Origin: DASSJT01 sp963715025
Lineage (GTDB): Bacteria > Actinomycetota > Actinomycetes > Actinomycetales > Dermatophilaceae
Assembly: GCA_963715025.1 (NCBI GenBank)
Contig: CAVQQQ010000002.1
Location: 930,001 to 994,000 of the forward strand
Reading direction: 5' to 3'
DNA: 64,000 nucleotides
This document shows positions 54,488 through 63,344 of the stretch, piece after piece. A program made the position numbers and the translations under genes. Positions within the stretch are counted from its first letter, which is position 1. Each line of letters starts with the position of its first letter. The notes under the pieces were generated by a model that worked only from the letters and a program-made list of their open reading frames with translations, made no database searches and had not been told where the DNA came from.

Positions 54488-55521
54488 CGGCCGTACACCG
54501 GGGCGGGCGGGGCCGGGGCCGGGCCGAGGGTCACGGCCAGCCACTTGTTGTAGATGGCCTTCCAGCGCCCATCTGAGCGCATCTCGGCCAGGAGGGCGTT
54601 GACGTAGCGGACGAAGTAGACGTCGGCCTTGTTGAAGCCGATGCCGTACGGCTCGGCGGTGATCGCCGCCGCCTTGGTCACCACGGCATACGGATCCTGG
54701 GCGGCTAGGCCGGCGAGCACGGTGTCGTCTCCGGTGATGCCGTCGACCTTGCCCTGCTGGAACAGCACGAGGCAGCCGGTGTGGTTCGCTGCCACCACGG
54801 GGATGACGCCCTGGAAGGTCCGAAGCTTGGTGAGCGAGGTGCTGCCGGCAGGGGCGCACACCCGCTTGCCTTTCATGTCGGCGAGGGTCACCGCCTTGGA
54901 CCCCTTCGAGACGAGGAGCTTCTGCCCGGAACGGTAGTACTCCGAGGAGAAGGCGATGTCGTTCCAGCGGTCGCAGGTCATCGACATGATGCGGACCACC
55001 ATGTCGACCTCACCCTTCTGCAGCAGGGGGATGCGGTCGGCGGTGGTGATGACCCGCAGCTGGAGCTTGCTCGCGCTGCCCAGGAGGCTCGTGGCGACCG
55101 CGCGGGCGATGTCGATGTCGAAGCCCTCGATCTGGCCGTTGAACGGGTTGCGCGCGCCGAAGAGGTAGGTGTCGGCCGAGACGCCGACGATCAGGTGTCC
55201 GCGATCCACGATCGCGCGCAGCCGGCGGTCGGTGATCTGGGACGTCGGCGGCAGGCTCGGGAGCGGGCTGTAGGACTGCGTCGGGTTGTTGCAGGCGACC
55301 GGCGTCGTCGAGGAGCCGCCACCGCTGCTTGACGAGGTCGCAGCCGGCTTCGGCACGGGGGTCTCGGCGTACGTCACACCCGAGCACGAGGCGAGACCGA
55401 GCGCTCCCGCCACGGCGAGCACCACTACCCCTCCTGCGGCGCGTCGGCTCCGAGCCACAGACGTGCGCGAGCTGTCCCGGTGGGAACGGGGCCAGGTCGC
55501 GCCCTTGACCCCGCGGCTCAC
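54484..55521 (-). CDS. glnH: GlnH-like solute-binding lipoprotein
   Basis: The 345-residue protein carries an N-terminal signal peptide with lipobox LGLASC (cysteine about residue 46), a serine/glycine linker, and a periplasmic binding domain of the SBP_bac_3 type: LRAIVDRGHLIVGVSADTYLFGARNPFNGQIEGFDIDIARAVA, KGKRVCAPAGSTSLTKL, DGITGDDTVLAGLAAQDPYAVV and PYGIGFNK. In mycobacteria GlnH binds aspartate, glutamate or asparagine and reports to PknG through GlnX, not to an ABC transporter. The order glnX-glnH-pknG here is the same. GTG start overlaps the glnX stop (GTGA). Confidence 0.93.
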   Translation of the reverse strand: MSRGVKGATWPRSHRDSSRTSVARSRRAAGGVVVLAVAGALGLASCSGVTYAETPVPKPAATSSSSGGGSSTTPVACNNPTQSYSPLPSLPPTSQITDRRLRAIVDRGHLIVGVSADTYLFGARNPFNGQIEGFDIDIARAVATSLLGSASKLQLRVITTADRIPLLQKGEVDMVVRIMSMTCDRWNDIAFSSEYYRSGQKLLVSKGSKAVTLADMKGKRVCAPAGSTSLTKLRTFQGVIPVVAANHTGCLVLFQQGKVDGITGDDTVLAGLAAQDPYAVVTKAAAITAEPYGIGFNKADVYFVRYVNALLAEMRSDGRWKAIYNKWLAVTLGPAPAPPAPVYGR

Positions 55522-56828
55522 CGGTACTCCTCGATGCGCTGCCCGATGCCCCGGACGATCAGCCAGCTGCTCACCAGCGCGGCCAGAGCAATGATCAGGG
55601 CGAAGACAGGAGCAGTGCGGCCAATGCCGTTCAGCGAGTTGACCGCCCCGGCGCTGGCCCGGTCGCGCTCCACGGTCACGAGCTGGTCGAAGTGGTCGAA
55701 CTGGGCTCCCGCGCCTTTCTGCTCAGATGTCGTGGCCAGCGCCCGGGCAGCGTCCCAGTACCCCTGGTCATCGAGCTGGCGGATCTGGGTGTGCGTGGCC
55801 GTGTAGGCGTCCCACTCCTGGAGGAGGTCCACACCCGCGCTCTGGAGGTTGCTGCGCACAGCGGTGTCGTCTGCCTGCCAGGCCTTCTCGAAGTCCGCGC
55901 CGGACCCCCGGGCGATCAGCGTGAGGCTCTCGTTGGCCCGCGCGTCGTTCGCCGCCGTGCGCACATTGGCGAGGGCGACGGCGTCCGCGTACTGGTCGCC
56001 CGCGACCCGGGTGGTCCTGGCGTCGATGCTTCCAATCGCCCAGATCGCGACGACGAGGGCGAACAGGAGCAGGGCCGCGGCCCCGCTGAGCGATACGTTG
56101 AGGTAGCGGTGGGTCCGCCGAGCCAGCCACACCGCCACAGCTGCGATGACCGCGATGGCCAGGGCGCCCACGATCAGCTGCCAGCGCGAGCCGGCGCGGT
56201 CGAACTCGGCGGTCGCCCGGTGCTCGTTGGCCTTCGTGATGACGTTGAGGATGGGGATGGCATCCGCTCGCAGGCCCGCACTCGCCTGCTTGAGGTACTG
56301 CGCACCGACCGGCAGTCCCAGCCGGTTGTTGGAGCGGGCCTGCTCGACGAGCGCCACATACTTCTGCACCTCGGCTGACAGGGCGCCGAGGGCCTGCCCG
56401 TCTGCCGGCTGGGCGGAGGCTGCCGCCGCCAGGCTGTGCGCCACGCGCGACATCGCGGCGTCGTAGGCCGCCCGCTGGTCTGGGGGTTCGAGGCCGCCCA
56501 CGAGGAAGGCGTTCGTCGCGACGGCGTCGGCGCGCAGGAGATCGACATGGATCGACTGGACCCGCACCACCTGCGCGGTGTTGTTCGCGGCGCGCTCGAC
56601 AGCGGCCCGGGACTGGAGGACGGCATTCGCCGACGCCGCACCCAGGGCCAGGGCAGCGACGACGGCCAGGGCCCCGATGACGCGCATCCGTCCAGGTGTG
56701 CCCTCGAGCAGGCCGGCCGCGACAGCGCGCGCCCGTTGGAGGCTGGTCTGGGCGGCTGGCGCCGGCGCGCGAGCCGACAGCTCGCGCTGGGGACCCGGCG
56801 CGGTTGCGATGACAGGCGGACTCGTCAT
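55518..56828 (-). CDS. glnX: GlnX-like membrane signal-transduction protein
   Basis: The 436-residue protein has four membrane helices: MRVIGALAVVAALALGAASANAVL (about 48-70), WQLIVGALAIAVIAAVAVWLA (about 217-237), GAAALLLFALVVAIWAIGS (about 249-270) and APVFALIIALAALVSSWLIVRG near the C-terminus. Extracytoplasmic helical sensor regions lie between helices 1-2 and 3-4, similar to receptor proteins. GlnX passes the state of GlnH to PknG across the membrane in mycobacteria. Its ATG overlaps the stop of the AAA ATPase gene (ATGA). The identification rests on length, topology and neighbours. Confidence 0.9.
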   Translation of the reverse strand: MTSPPVIATAPGPQRELSARAPAPAAQTSLQRARAVAAGLLEGTPGRMRVIGALAVVAALALGAASANAVLQSRAAVERAANNTAQVVRVQSIHVDLLRADAVATNAFLVGGLEPPDQRAAYDAAMSRVAHSLAAAASAQPADGQALGALSAEVQKYVALVEQARSNNRLGLPVGAQYLKQASAGLRADAIPILNVITKANEHRATAEFDRAGSRWQLIVGALAIAVIAAVAVWLARRTHRYLNVSLSGAAALLLFALVVAIWAIGSIDARTTRVAGDQYADAVALANVRTAANDARANESLTLIARGSGADFEKAWQADDTAVRSNLQSAGVDLLQEWDAYTATHTQIRQLDDQGYWDAARALATTSEQKGAGAQFDHFDQLVTVERDRASAGAVNSLNGIGRTAPVFALIIALAALVSSWLIVRGIGQRIEEYR

Positions 56829-58288
56829 GCCCGTTCCTTCCGGTTCGGCTCTGGGGTCGTCCCGGAGTCTCCGGTCGATGTCGGCACGGGCACCGGCGTC
56901 TCGACCTCGGGCTCCTCGGGCTCCTCGGTGAAGTCATCGGCGGTGAGGAGTCGCAGCTGGTCTCGCGTCGGCTTCTGCTCGTCCTTGATCCGCCAGGCGT
57001 GCCGCCCGATCGCCGCCTCGAAGAGGTTGCGGACGAAACGCCCATTGCCGAAGACCGGCGTGCGGGGAGTCGCCTGGAGGATGCCCCGCACCCGCCGCTC
57101 GGCCTCGGGGGTGAGCTCGTAGTCGGCGGCGGCCGCGATGCCCCGCAGGATCGCCATCAGCTCGTCGTCGGTGTAGTCGTCGAACTCGATCGTGGTCGTG
57201 AACCGGCTGGCGAGCCCCGGGTTGCTGAGGATGAACGTCACCATGGGCTCGGGATAGCCCGCAACGATGACCACGAGGTTCTCGCGCCGGTCCTCCATCT
57301 CCTTGACCAGCGTGTTCACCGCCTCCTGCGCGAACTGGTCGCCGGTCAGCGAGTAGGCCTCGTCGACGAACAGCACGCCGCCGACCGCCTTGGCCACGAC
57401 CTCTGCAGTCTTCATCGCCGTCTGGCCGACGTAGCCGGCGACCAGCTCGGAGCGGTCGACCTCCACCAGCTGGCCCTGGCCCAGCAGACCCAGGGCGTGG
57501 TAGATCCCGCCCACCAGCCGGGCCACCGACGTCTTGCCGGTGCCGGGGTTGCCGACGAACACGAGGTGCCTGCTGATCCGCGGCTGCTTCAGACCCGCCG
57601 CGATGCGCATCTTCTCCACGGTGAGGAGCGCGACCTGGCGGTGGACCTCCTTCTTGACCCGGCCCAGTCCGATGAGGGCGTCGAGCTCGGCGAGCAGCTC
57701 GTCGACGGACTTCTCGGGCTGGGGCGGGGTGCCTGGCTGCGCCCCGCCGTTGGCGCCCCCCGGTGCCGGTGCTGGCTCCGCGCCGGATGCCGGCGGCTGC
57801 GAGGGTATGCCGGGTGGCCGCGGCGACGGGGCGACCCACGATGCCGGACCGGCCGGGGCCGCAGCGCCCGCCGCCTCGAGATAGGCGGCTGCGGCGACAG
57901 CGGCGTTGGCCGTGGCCTGGATGGTGGGCTCGCCCAGCGAGCAGGCCGCTGCGGCGACCTCCGTCAGCGCTCTGGCGTACTCGGCGGCGTGGCCGTCTCC
58001 TGCGTCGACCAGAGCGCTGAGCAGCTCGGTCGGGTGCTGGCGCCACCGCCGGCCCTTCGATGCGGCGTCGAAGAAGGCGCTGTTGACGTCGGCCAGCTCG
58101 GTGGCGGCAGGCGCCCCGACCGGGCCCCACGCGAGAGCCGCGCCCGGCACCGACTCGGACAGGGCGGCGGCGACCACGAGCCCTTCCTCGCGGGCCCGGG
58201 CCGGGTCGAGCGCGGCAGCGCGGGCGATCCGCTCGAGCCCTTCGATGCTGCGGGCGAGCTCGAGGCCGGCGCTGTGGGTCGGGTCCAT
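56825..58288 (-). CDS. CbxX/CfqX-type AAA+ ATPase
   Basis: The 487-residue protein has a helical N-terminal region (about 1-150), a proline/glycine-rich linker and a C-terminal AAA+ domain (about 215-460). Seen: the CbxX-like lead-in LIGLGRVKKEVHRQVALLTVEKMR, Walker A VGNPGTGKTSVARLVG, the GYVGQTAMKT pore loop, Walker B GGVLFVDEAYSL, sensor 1 VIVAGYPEPM and the arginine finger near NPGLASRF. It belongs to the CbxX/CfqX/SpoVK family, whose relatives include the ESX ATPase EccA; no ESX gene is near. It overlaps glnX by 4 bp, tying it to the PknG pathway, possibly as a remodelling factor. Confidence 0.92.
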   Translation of the reverse strand: MDPTHSAGLELARSIEGLERIARAAALDPARAREEGLVVAAALSESVPGAALAWGPVGAPAATELADVNSAFFDAASKGRRWRQHPTELLSALVDAGDGHAAEYARALTEVAAAACSLGEPTIQATANAAVAAAAYLEAAGAAAPAGPASWVAPSPRPPGIPSQPPASGAEPAPAPGGANGGAQPGTPPQPEKSVDELLAELDALIGLGRVKKEVHRQVALLTVEKMRIAAGLKQPRISRHLVFVGNPGTGKTSVARLVGGIYHALGLLGQGQLVEVDRSELVAGYVGQTAMKTAEVVAKAVGGVLFVDEAYSLTGDQFAQEAVNTLVKEMEDRRENLVVIVAGYPEPMVTFILSNPGLASRFTTTIEFDDYTDDELMAILRGIAAAADYELTPEAERRVRGILQATPRTPVFGNGRFVRNLFEAAIGRHAWRIKDEQKPTRDQLRLLTADDFTEEPEEPEVETPVPVPTSTGDSGTTPEPNRKERA

Positions 58289-58290
58289 GG

Positions 58291-58869
58291 TCAGTCCGGT
58301 GGCTCCAAGGGAGCGGAACCCGCCGCCGCACCGTTGGCCGGCTCCTGGCGCATCGCGGGCTCTGCGGGAGCGCCCAACGCGAGCGAGCCACCCGAGGCAG
58401 CCGCGCCGAACTTCTGCTGCAGGAACTGGCCGTGGATGACGATCGCCTCGGCGTCCGCACGGCATACCGCGTCGTAGACCTTGTCCATCGTCGTGCCGAG
58501 AAGATCGAGCTGGTCGACGAGGAGCATGACCGAGGACTTGCCGTTCTCGATCGGCCGGCTGTCGGCCCAGTCGCGGGGCAGGCGCAGGTAGTTGCCGATG
58601 GCCACGGGCAGGTAGTCGGTGGCCGTCGCCATGACGCTGTAGCCCTGGGGGCTGCCCAGGCCGAGGTTGGGCAGTCGCGGGATCGTCTCGCGGACGATGC
58701 CGGTCACCCGGAGCAGCCGTGACATCACGACACCGGGAACCGCGCCCTCCCGGGCCATCGCCTCCACATGTTCGAGCGCGGCCAGGAGCTGGTCGGTCGT
58801 GGGCGGCCCGGGACGCACGGGCATGGGGGGATCGGGCTTGTCCAGCCCGAGCCACGAACGGATCCCCAT
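58291..58869 (-). CDS. Conserved hypothetical protein downstream of telA
   Basis: The 192-residue product starts MGIRSWLGLDKPDPP and has a predicted helical core: LLAALEHVEAMAREGAVPGVVMSRLLRVTGIVRETIPRLPNLG, YSVMATATDYLPVAIGNYLRLP and NGKSSVMLLVDQLDLLGTTMDKVYDAV. No catalytic motif, signal peptide or membrane helix is evident. The helix pattern resembles the TelA partner proteins of XpaC type, but I cannot confirm this. AAGGA precedes the ATG. It lies between telA and the AAA ATPase with gaps of 22 bp and 2 bp. Confidence 0.8.
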   Translation of the reverse strand: MGIRSWLGLDKPDPPMPVRPGPPTTDQLLAALEHVEAMAREGAVPGVVMSRLLRVTGIVRETIPRLPNLGLGSPQGYSVMATATDYLPVAIGNYLRLPRDWADSRPIENGKSSVMLLVDQLDLLGTTMDKVYDAVCRADAEAIVIHGQFLQQKFGAAASGGSLALGAPAEPAMRQEPANGAAAGSAPLEPPD

Positions 58870-58891
58870 GACCAGCGCGTCCTTTCGCGAG

Positions 58892-60163
58892 TCAGCGCGG
58901 GCCGGAGCCGAGGTCGAGCGCGCCGGGAGCGGCGCCGGCCACCTGCCGCGCATCGTGGGCCTGGACGCGGTCGAGGTAGCTGCGCGACTTCGCCACCTCG
59001 GTCTCGAGGGTGCCGATCGTCGCCGCCATGGAGTCGAGCGCCTTCACCTTGAAGGTGTCGATGGCGTCCATCGTCTGGTAGATGTTCGCGAAGGCGGCCT
59101 TGAGCTGCTCGAGCCCGATCGTGGAGCCCGCCGACTGCTCCTGGATGCGGGCCGAGTTGCTCTTGAGCAGCTCGGAGGTGCGCTCGATCAGCCCTGAGGT
59201 CGTGACGTTGAGGGCAGTGATCTGGTCGAGGACCAGCTGCTGGTTGTTCAGCGCCTGGGCGACGATCACGGCCGTGCGCAGGGCCGACACCGTCGTGGTG
59301 GTGGCCCGGTCGACTCCCTTGATGAGCTCGATGTTGTTCTTGATGACGATGTCGATGGCGAGATAGTTCTGGATCGACACCGCCAGCTGGGTCAACAGGT
59401 CCTGGTGCTTCTGCCGGACGTAGAACAGGACGTCCTCGCGCAGGGACTTGGCCCGGTCGGGGTCGCTGGCCTCGACCGTGGCGATCTGGGCGGCGAGTCT
59501 GGCGTCGAGCCGCTCGGCCACGTAGACGTACTGGTTGAGCCGTCCCATGGACTCCCACAGCGAACGCTTCTCGAGGTTGAGTGCGACGTTGTCCTTCTGG
59601 AGCTCGTCCTGGCCGGACTGCAGGGCGTGCAGGATGCCGTTGAGGTGGGTCTGCGCCGTCTGGTACTGACGGAAGTAGTCGGTGATCCGGTCGCCGAACG
59701 GGATCAGGCCCAGGAACTTCCTGGAGTCGCTCGCCCGGCTCGGGTCGAGGTCTTCGACGGTGCGGCGCAGGTCGAGCAGGGTCTGGCCGACCTTGGATCC
59801 CTGGGAGAGGCTGCCCTCGCTGAGCGCCTTGACGGGCATCTGGAGCATGCGGTTGCTGCTCTCGGCAGCGAAACGGACCTCGTCGTTGCCCATCGTGCGG
59901 ACGTCGGCGGCCTTGGTCTCGAAGTCGGGGGACTTCGGAGCCGCCTTGAGCAGCGAGTCGAGGTAGCCGTCGACCTTGGCGTCGAGACCCGGGAGGGCAG
60001 TCTGAGGCACGGCCGGAGCCATCCTCGGGGCGGCCGTCTCGGCGATCGGTCGAGGAGGGGCAGGGGCGGTCAGGACGAACGCCTCTGCGCTGGGCGGCTC
60101 CAGCGGTGCAGGCGCCGCCTGGGCTGCCGCAGGTCCGCTGTCGAAGGTCGACTGATCGGTCAT
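58892..60163 (-). CDS. telA: TelA-family toxic anion resistance protein
   Basis: The 423-residue protein matches the TelA/KlaA family (DUF of tellurite and toxic anion resistance). After a disordered N-terminus (about 1-60) come long helices: FLGLIPFGDRITDYFRQYQ, LQKDNVALNLEKRSLWESMGRLNQYVYVAERLD, LFYVRQKHQDLLTQLAVSIQNYLAIDIVIKNNIELIKGVDRATTTTVSALRTAVIVAQAL and LNVTTSGLIERTSELLKSN. Despite the name, family members act in stress and envelope functions, and the exact activity is unclear. It is the first gene of the ten-gene operon. A -10-like TAGAGT lies about 95 nt upstream, inside an operator-like palindrome. Confidence 0.93.
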   Translation of the reverse strand: MTDQSTFDSGPAAAQAAPAPLEPPSAEAFVLTAPAPPRPIAETAAPRMAPAVPQTALPGLDAKVDGYLDSLLKAAPKSPDFETKAADVRTMGNDEVRFAAESSNRMLQMPVKALSEGSLSQGSKVGQTLLDLRRTVEDLDPSRASDSRKFLGLIPFGDRITDYFRQYQTAQTHLNGILHALQSGQDELQKDNVALNLEKRSLWESMGRLNQYVYVAERLDARLAAQIATVEASDPDRAKSLREDVLFYVRQKHQDLLTQLAVSIQNYLAIDIVIKNNIELIKGVDRATTTTVSALRTAVIVAQALNNQQLVLDQITALNVTTSGLIERTSELLKSNSARIQEQSAGSTIGLEQLKAAFANIYQTMDAIDTFKVKALDSMAATIGTLETEVAKSRSYLDRVQAHDARQVAGAAPGALDLGSGPR

Positions 60164-60249
60164 GAGCGGAGGCTTCCTTCCCCTAGTCCAGCCGCGCCCA
60201 TGGCACGCCCGGCCACGCAAGCCCGTGGCCGGCATACCGGCGCAGGGCA

Positions 60250-60270
60250 CACGGCAACTCTAATGCCGTG
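60250..60270 (-). promoter_or_regulatory. Operator-like palindrome over the telA-pknG operon promoter
   Basis: CACGGCA (60250-60256) and TGCCGTG (60264-60270) form perfect 7-bp arms. The 7-bp centre holds ACTCTA, which on the minus strand is the -10-like hexamer TAGAGT. A protein bound here would block or guide transcription of the operon. A CGGCATAC copy lies 13 bp away at 60230-60237. Confidence 0.55.
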
Positions 60271-60422
60271 CGCTGTAGGACGGATGAGGCTTGCGAAGGG
60301 TTCCCGCGGCGTTGGGGCATTCCCCGAGCTAGCGGTCGTCAGCCCGGGGTGTCGACAAAGGCGGCGACGAGCGGCGCCTACGGGCGGCCCGGCAACCCGT
60401 TGACTGAATTCGGCACCATCCG

Positions 60423-61541
60423 TCAATAGCGCAGCAGCGCTCCGACTCCACCCTCCAGACCCGCCAGGTCCTCGACGGTCAGGATCTGCCCGTCGTGCCG
60501 GAGGGTCTCGGTCAGGGCCTGCTCGACCTGCTCGCTCACCGGCCCGGGTGCTGCGTCGCCCAGCAGTACCGTGTCGATCCTGCCCTCGCGCGCCGCGGCG
60601 AGGATCTCCTTCGGGACACTCAGCGTGCGTCCGGTGCCCGCGGCCTCCCGATAGCGGTCCAGCTGGCGTCGCGCGGGCTCGGCGAAGTGGTCGGCGACGA
60701 GGGCCCACGCGGCGTCATGCAGATCCGCCAGCGGCCGCCGCTCGGGGTTGCCCTCCACCGCCTGGTCCCAGATCGCCGGGTAGCCGCTCACGGCCTTGTA
60801 GATGGGCACGTAGTAACCGACGCACGCGAGCACCAGGGGATGTCCCTGGCCGGCCAGGCGGCTCACGAGCGGCCGGTCGAGCGCACGGAAATAGCGCTCC
60901 AGGGCTGCCTTGTCGTAGTCGGCCTCCGAGCCCTGGCCGTGGAACTGCTCGACGCGGCCGGTGGAGTGCGACTGTCCGTAGCGCGCGGGCTCCTCCTGCG
61001 GGATCGCGTCGCGCATCGAGCCCGGGATGCCGCGCAAGTCCAGCTCCCGGATGGTCTGCTTCGTGGCACGGAACAGCCGCACCTCGTTCTGGGAGATCGC
61101 CAGGATGAAGAACGCTCCGTCGGAGCCGAGCTGGCGGACCAGCGGACCGATTCGGAAGTGGCGGCCGATGGTCACATCCTCCGACAGCGGCGCGGCGAGC
61201 CGATAGGCGGCGAAGAACTCGGTGCCAGCGAAGAGTGCGAGCCCCTCGCCCTGGTGCTGCCAGAACGCGTCGTCGTGGAGCAAGGCCCGCAGGGGCGCCA
61301 GGATGCCGCTGGCGTCCGATCGGCTGCTGCCCGCCGCCTCGAGCTCCTCCGCGGCGCGGTCGACCAAATGGCCCAGTCGGGTCGGACCGCTGAGGGTCTC
61401 GGGCCCGAACCGCGTCGTGGGAAGGAACACCGACACGCAAGGGCCGTTGACCTCTGCGAGCCGGCGGAGTTCATCGCGGGAAACCGGGTCGACATTAGCC
61501 GGAACCCGCTGGCCCATCGTGTGCTGCGTATTTGCCCTCAT
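60423..61541 (-). CDS. Bacterial eRF1-like (baeRF family) protein
   Basis: The 372-residue protein matches the baeRF_family of eRF1-domain proteins in bacteria. It has an N-terminal domain with GPCVSVFLPTTRFG, then a middle domain (GLALFAGTEFFAAYRLAAPLSEDVTIGRHFRIGPLV, AFFILAISQNEVRLFRATKQTIRELD), then a C-terminal domain ending in DTVLLGDAAPGPVSEQVEQ and LRHDGQILTVEDLAGLEGGVGALLRY, similar to the eRF1 C-terminal fold. No GGQ motif is seen. Proposed roles of the family are in ribosome rescue or stress. GGTGGAG is upstream of the ATG at 61541. It is divergent from the phospholipase-D gene. Confidence 0.82.
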   Translation of the reverse strand: MRANTQHTMGQRVPANVDPVSRDELRRLAEVNGPCVSVFLPTTRFGPETLSGPTRLGHLVDRAAEELEAAGSSRSDASGILAPLRALLHDDAFWQHQGEGLALFAGTEFFAAYRLAAPLSEDVTIGRHFRIGPLVRQLGSDGAFFILAISQNEVRLFRATKQTIRELDLRGIPGSMRDAIPQEEPARYGQSHSTGRVEQFHGQGSEADYDKAALERYFRALDRPLVSRLAGQGHPLVLACVGYYVPIYKAVSGYPAIWDQAVEGNPERRPLADLHDAAWALVADHFAEPARRQLDRYREAAGTGRTLSVPKEILAAAREGRIDTVLLGDAAPGPVSEQVEQALTETLRHDGQILTVEDLAGLEGGVGALLRY

Positions 61542-61691
61542 CTGCTCCACCCTGCTCTCGGCATGTCGTGGTCGGCCAGGTCCGCGCACGGACTGGTGCC
61601 CCACGGTTCCACCCTCGCGGAGACCGGTCGGCAGGCAAGGGCCATTGGTCCCCGGGCACCTCGGCCTGACCCTGAGGTGTTCGACCGCCGC

Positions 61692-61697
61692 TAGGCT
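61692..61697 (+). promoter_or_regulatory. -10 element TAGGCT, leaderless start of the phospholipase-D-type gene
   Basis: TAGGCT ends 6 nt (CGGCGC) before the GTG at 61704. No ribosome binding site is present. Confidence 0.55.
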
Positions 61698-61703
61698 CGG
61701 CGC

Positions 61704-63245
61704 GTGCCAGGCCGTTGGTTCCTCACCGCCGAAGAGCGCGGCAACCCTGCCACCGTCCTGGACCGCCGGCATGCGTCGGGGCTCGCGTGGACCACCGGCA
61801 ACCACGTGGTCCCGCTGGTGCACGGGGCGACGTACTTCGCCGATCTCGTGGAGCAGGTGTCCCGGATGACGGCCGGCGACCTGCTTCTCTTCGCCGACTG
61901 GCGCAGCGACGGCGACGAGCGTCTGCTCGGGGTCCCGGGGAGCGAGGTCCGCGTCCTGTTCGCCGACGCGGCACACCGTGGAGTCGACGTGCGCGGTCTC
62001 GTCTGGCGCTCGCACTCGGACCGGCTGTCGTTCTCCAACGCCGAGAACCGGCATGTCGAGGAGGCAGTGAACGCTGCTGGCGGCCACGTCCTCCTCGACA
62101 TGCGGGTGCGCACGGGAGGCTCGCACCACCAGAAGTTCGTCGTGCTGCGGCACCGCGACGCGCCTGAACGCGATGCCGCTTATGTCGGCGGCATCGACCT
62201 GTGCCACAGCCGGCGGGACGACGCCCAGCACCTCGGCGACCCGCAGGTCGAGGCGATGGGACCGGCGTACGGGCCGCACCCGCCGTGGCACGATCTTCAG
62301 GTCAGGCTGCGGGGACCGGCTGTCGGAGACGTCGAGGCGACGTTCCGTGAGCGGTGGGACGACCCAGCGCCTCTGACCGACTCGCCGATGCGCTGGGTCT
62401 ACGACCAGGTGCTGCGAGACCGGGTGCCCAAGACGCCGCTGCCGCCCCAGTGGCCGGACCCCGCACCGGCAGGGAAGCACCCTGTGCAGGTTCTGCGCAC
62501 CTACCCTCGCCGCCGGCCGGCATACCCCTTCGCACCCCAGGGCGAGCGGAGCGTGGCCAGGGCGTACAGCAAGGCGCTCGCCCATGCGCGCCGGCTCGTC
62601 TACCTCGAGGACCAGTACCTGTGGTCACCGCTGGTCGCCGACGTGCTCCTGCGCACCCTGCGCGCCAATCCGGGGCTGCACCTGGTGGCAGTGCTGCCGC
62701 ACCACCCCGACCAGCAGGGGCGCCTCACCGGCCCGCCCAACCTGGTGAGCCGCGAGCGAATGGTGCACTCCCTGCGCGAGGCCGCGCCAGGGCGCGTGGC
62801 GCTCTACGGGCTGGAGAACCGCAGCGGGACCCCGGTGTATGTCCATGCGAAGGCGTGCGTCGTCGACGACGAGTGGGCTGCCGTCGGCTCGGACAACCTC
62901 AACCGGCGGTCGTGGACGCACGACTCCGAACTATCGGTGGCCGTGCGCGACGCCGGCTACGCGCGGGGCCTGCGGGACCTGCTGGCCGGCGAGCACCTCG
63001 GTCTTGATCCGGGTGACGAGGCCCCGGCGCTGGACGACCTGTTCGGGACGTTCCAGACCGCGGCCGCAGCCCTTCAGCGCTGGCGCGACGCGGGGGGTTC
63101 AGGTCCCCGTCCCCCCGGACAGCTGCGTCCTTTGTCGAGCACGCCGATGGCCCGCTTCACGCGGGCCTGGGCCGGACTCCTCTACCGCACGGTGTACGAC
63201 CCCGATGGTCGCCCGCTGGGCAGGCGAGTGCGCGGCCGTCTCTGA
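61704..63245 (+). CDS. Phospholipase D-type (HKD) protein
   Basis: The 513-residue protein has two HKD-type motifs: HHQKFVVLRHRD..YVGGID (about 136-160) and VHAKACVVDDEWAAVGSDNLNRRS (about 380-400), the paired histidine-lysine-aspartate sites of the PLD superfamily, which includes cardiolipin synthases and phosphodiesterases. The first motif has an extra insertion before the aspartate. No signal peptide or membrane helix at the N-terminus (MPGRWFLTAEERGNPAT), so it acts in the cytoplasm or at the inner membrane surface. Substrate unknown. GTG start with a TAGGCT leaderless promoter. The neighbouring divergent gene encodes an eRF1-like protein. Confidence 0.9.
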   Translation: MPGRWFLTAEERGNPATVLDRRHASGLAWTTGNHVVPLVHGATYFADLVEQVSRMTAGDLLLFADWRSDGDERLLGVPGSEVRVLFADAAHRGVDVRGLVWRSHSDRLSFSNAENRHVEEAVNAAGGHVLLDMRVRTGGSHHQKFVVLRHRDAPERDAAYVGGIDLCHSRRDDAQHLGDPQVEAMGPAYGPHPPWHDLQVRLRGPAVGDVEATFRERWDDPAPLTDSPMRWVYDQVLRDRVPKTPLPPQWPDPAPAGKHPVQVLRTYPRRRPAYPFAPQGERSVARAYSKALAHARRLVYLEDQYLWSPLVADVLLRTLRANPGLHLVAVLPHHPDQQGRLTGPPNLVSRERMVHSLREAAPGRVALYGLENRSGTPVYVHAKACVVDDEWAAVGSDNLNRRSWTHDSELSVAVRDAGYARGLRDLLAGEHLGLDPGDEAPALDDLFGTFQTAAAALQRWRDAGGSGPRPPGQLRPLSSTPMARFTRAWAGLLYRTVYDPDGRPLGRRVRGRL

Positions 63246-63290
63246 CCCGCGCGGCTTTGAGCCCGGCTCTGGCCCGACTCGGGCCGGAGG

Positions 63291-63330
63291 GCCGGAGCCG
63301 GCAGGGCCGGAGCCGGCAGGGCCGGTGCCC
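63291..63330. repeat. 15-bp GC-rich tandem repeat after the phospholipase-D gene
   Basis: Two exact copies of GCCGGAGCCGGCAGG (63291-63305, 63306-63320) and a partial third to 63330 lie in the short gap between the convergent phospholipase-D and DivIVA-like genes, next to a hairpin. Confidence 0.75.
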
Positions 63331-63344
63331 TCAGAACTGAGGGC
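63327..63344. terminator. Hairpin overlapping the end of the DivIVA-like gene
   Basis: GCCCTCA (63327-63333) and TGAGGGC (63338-63344), 7 perfect pairs with a 4-nt loop. The DivIVA-like gene stop codon (63331-63333) lies in the left arm. It sits between convergent genes. Confidence 0.55.
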
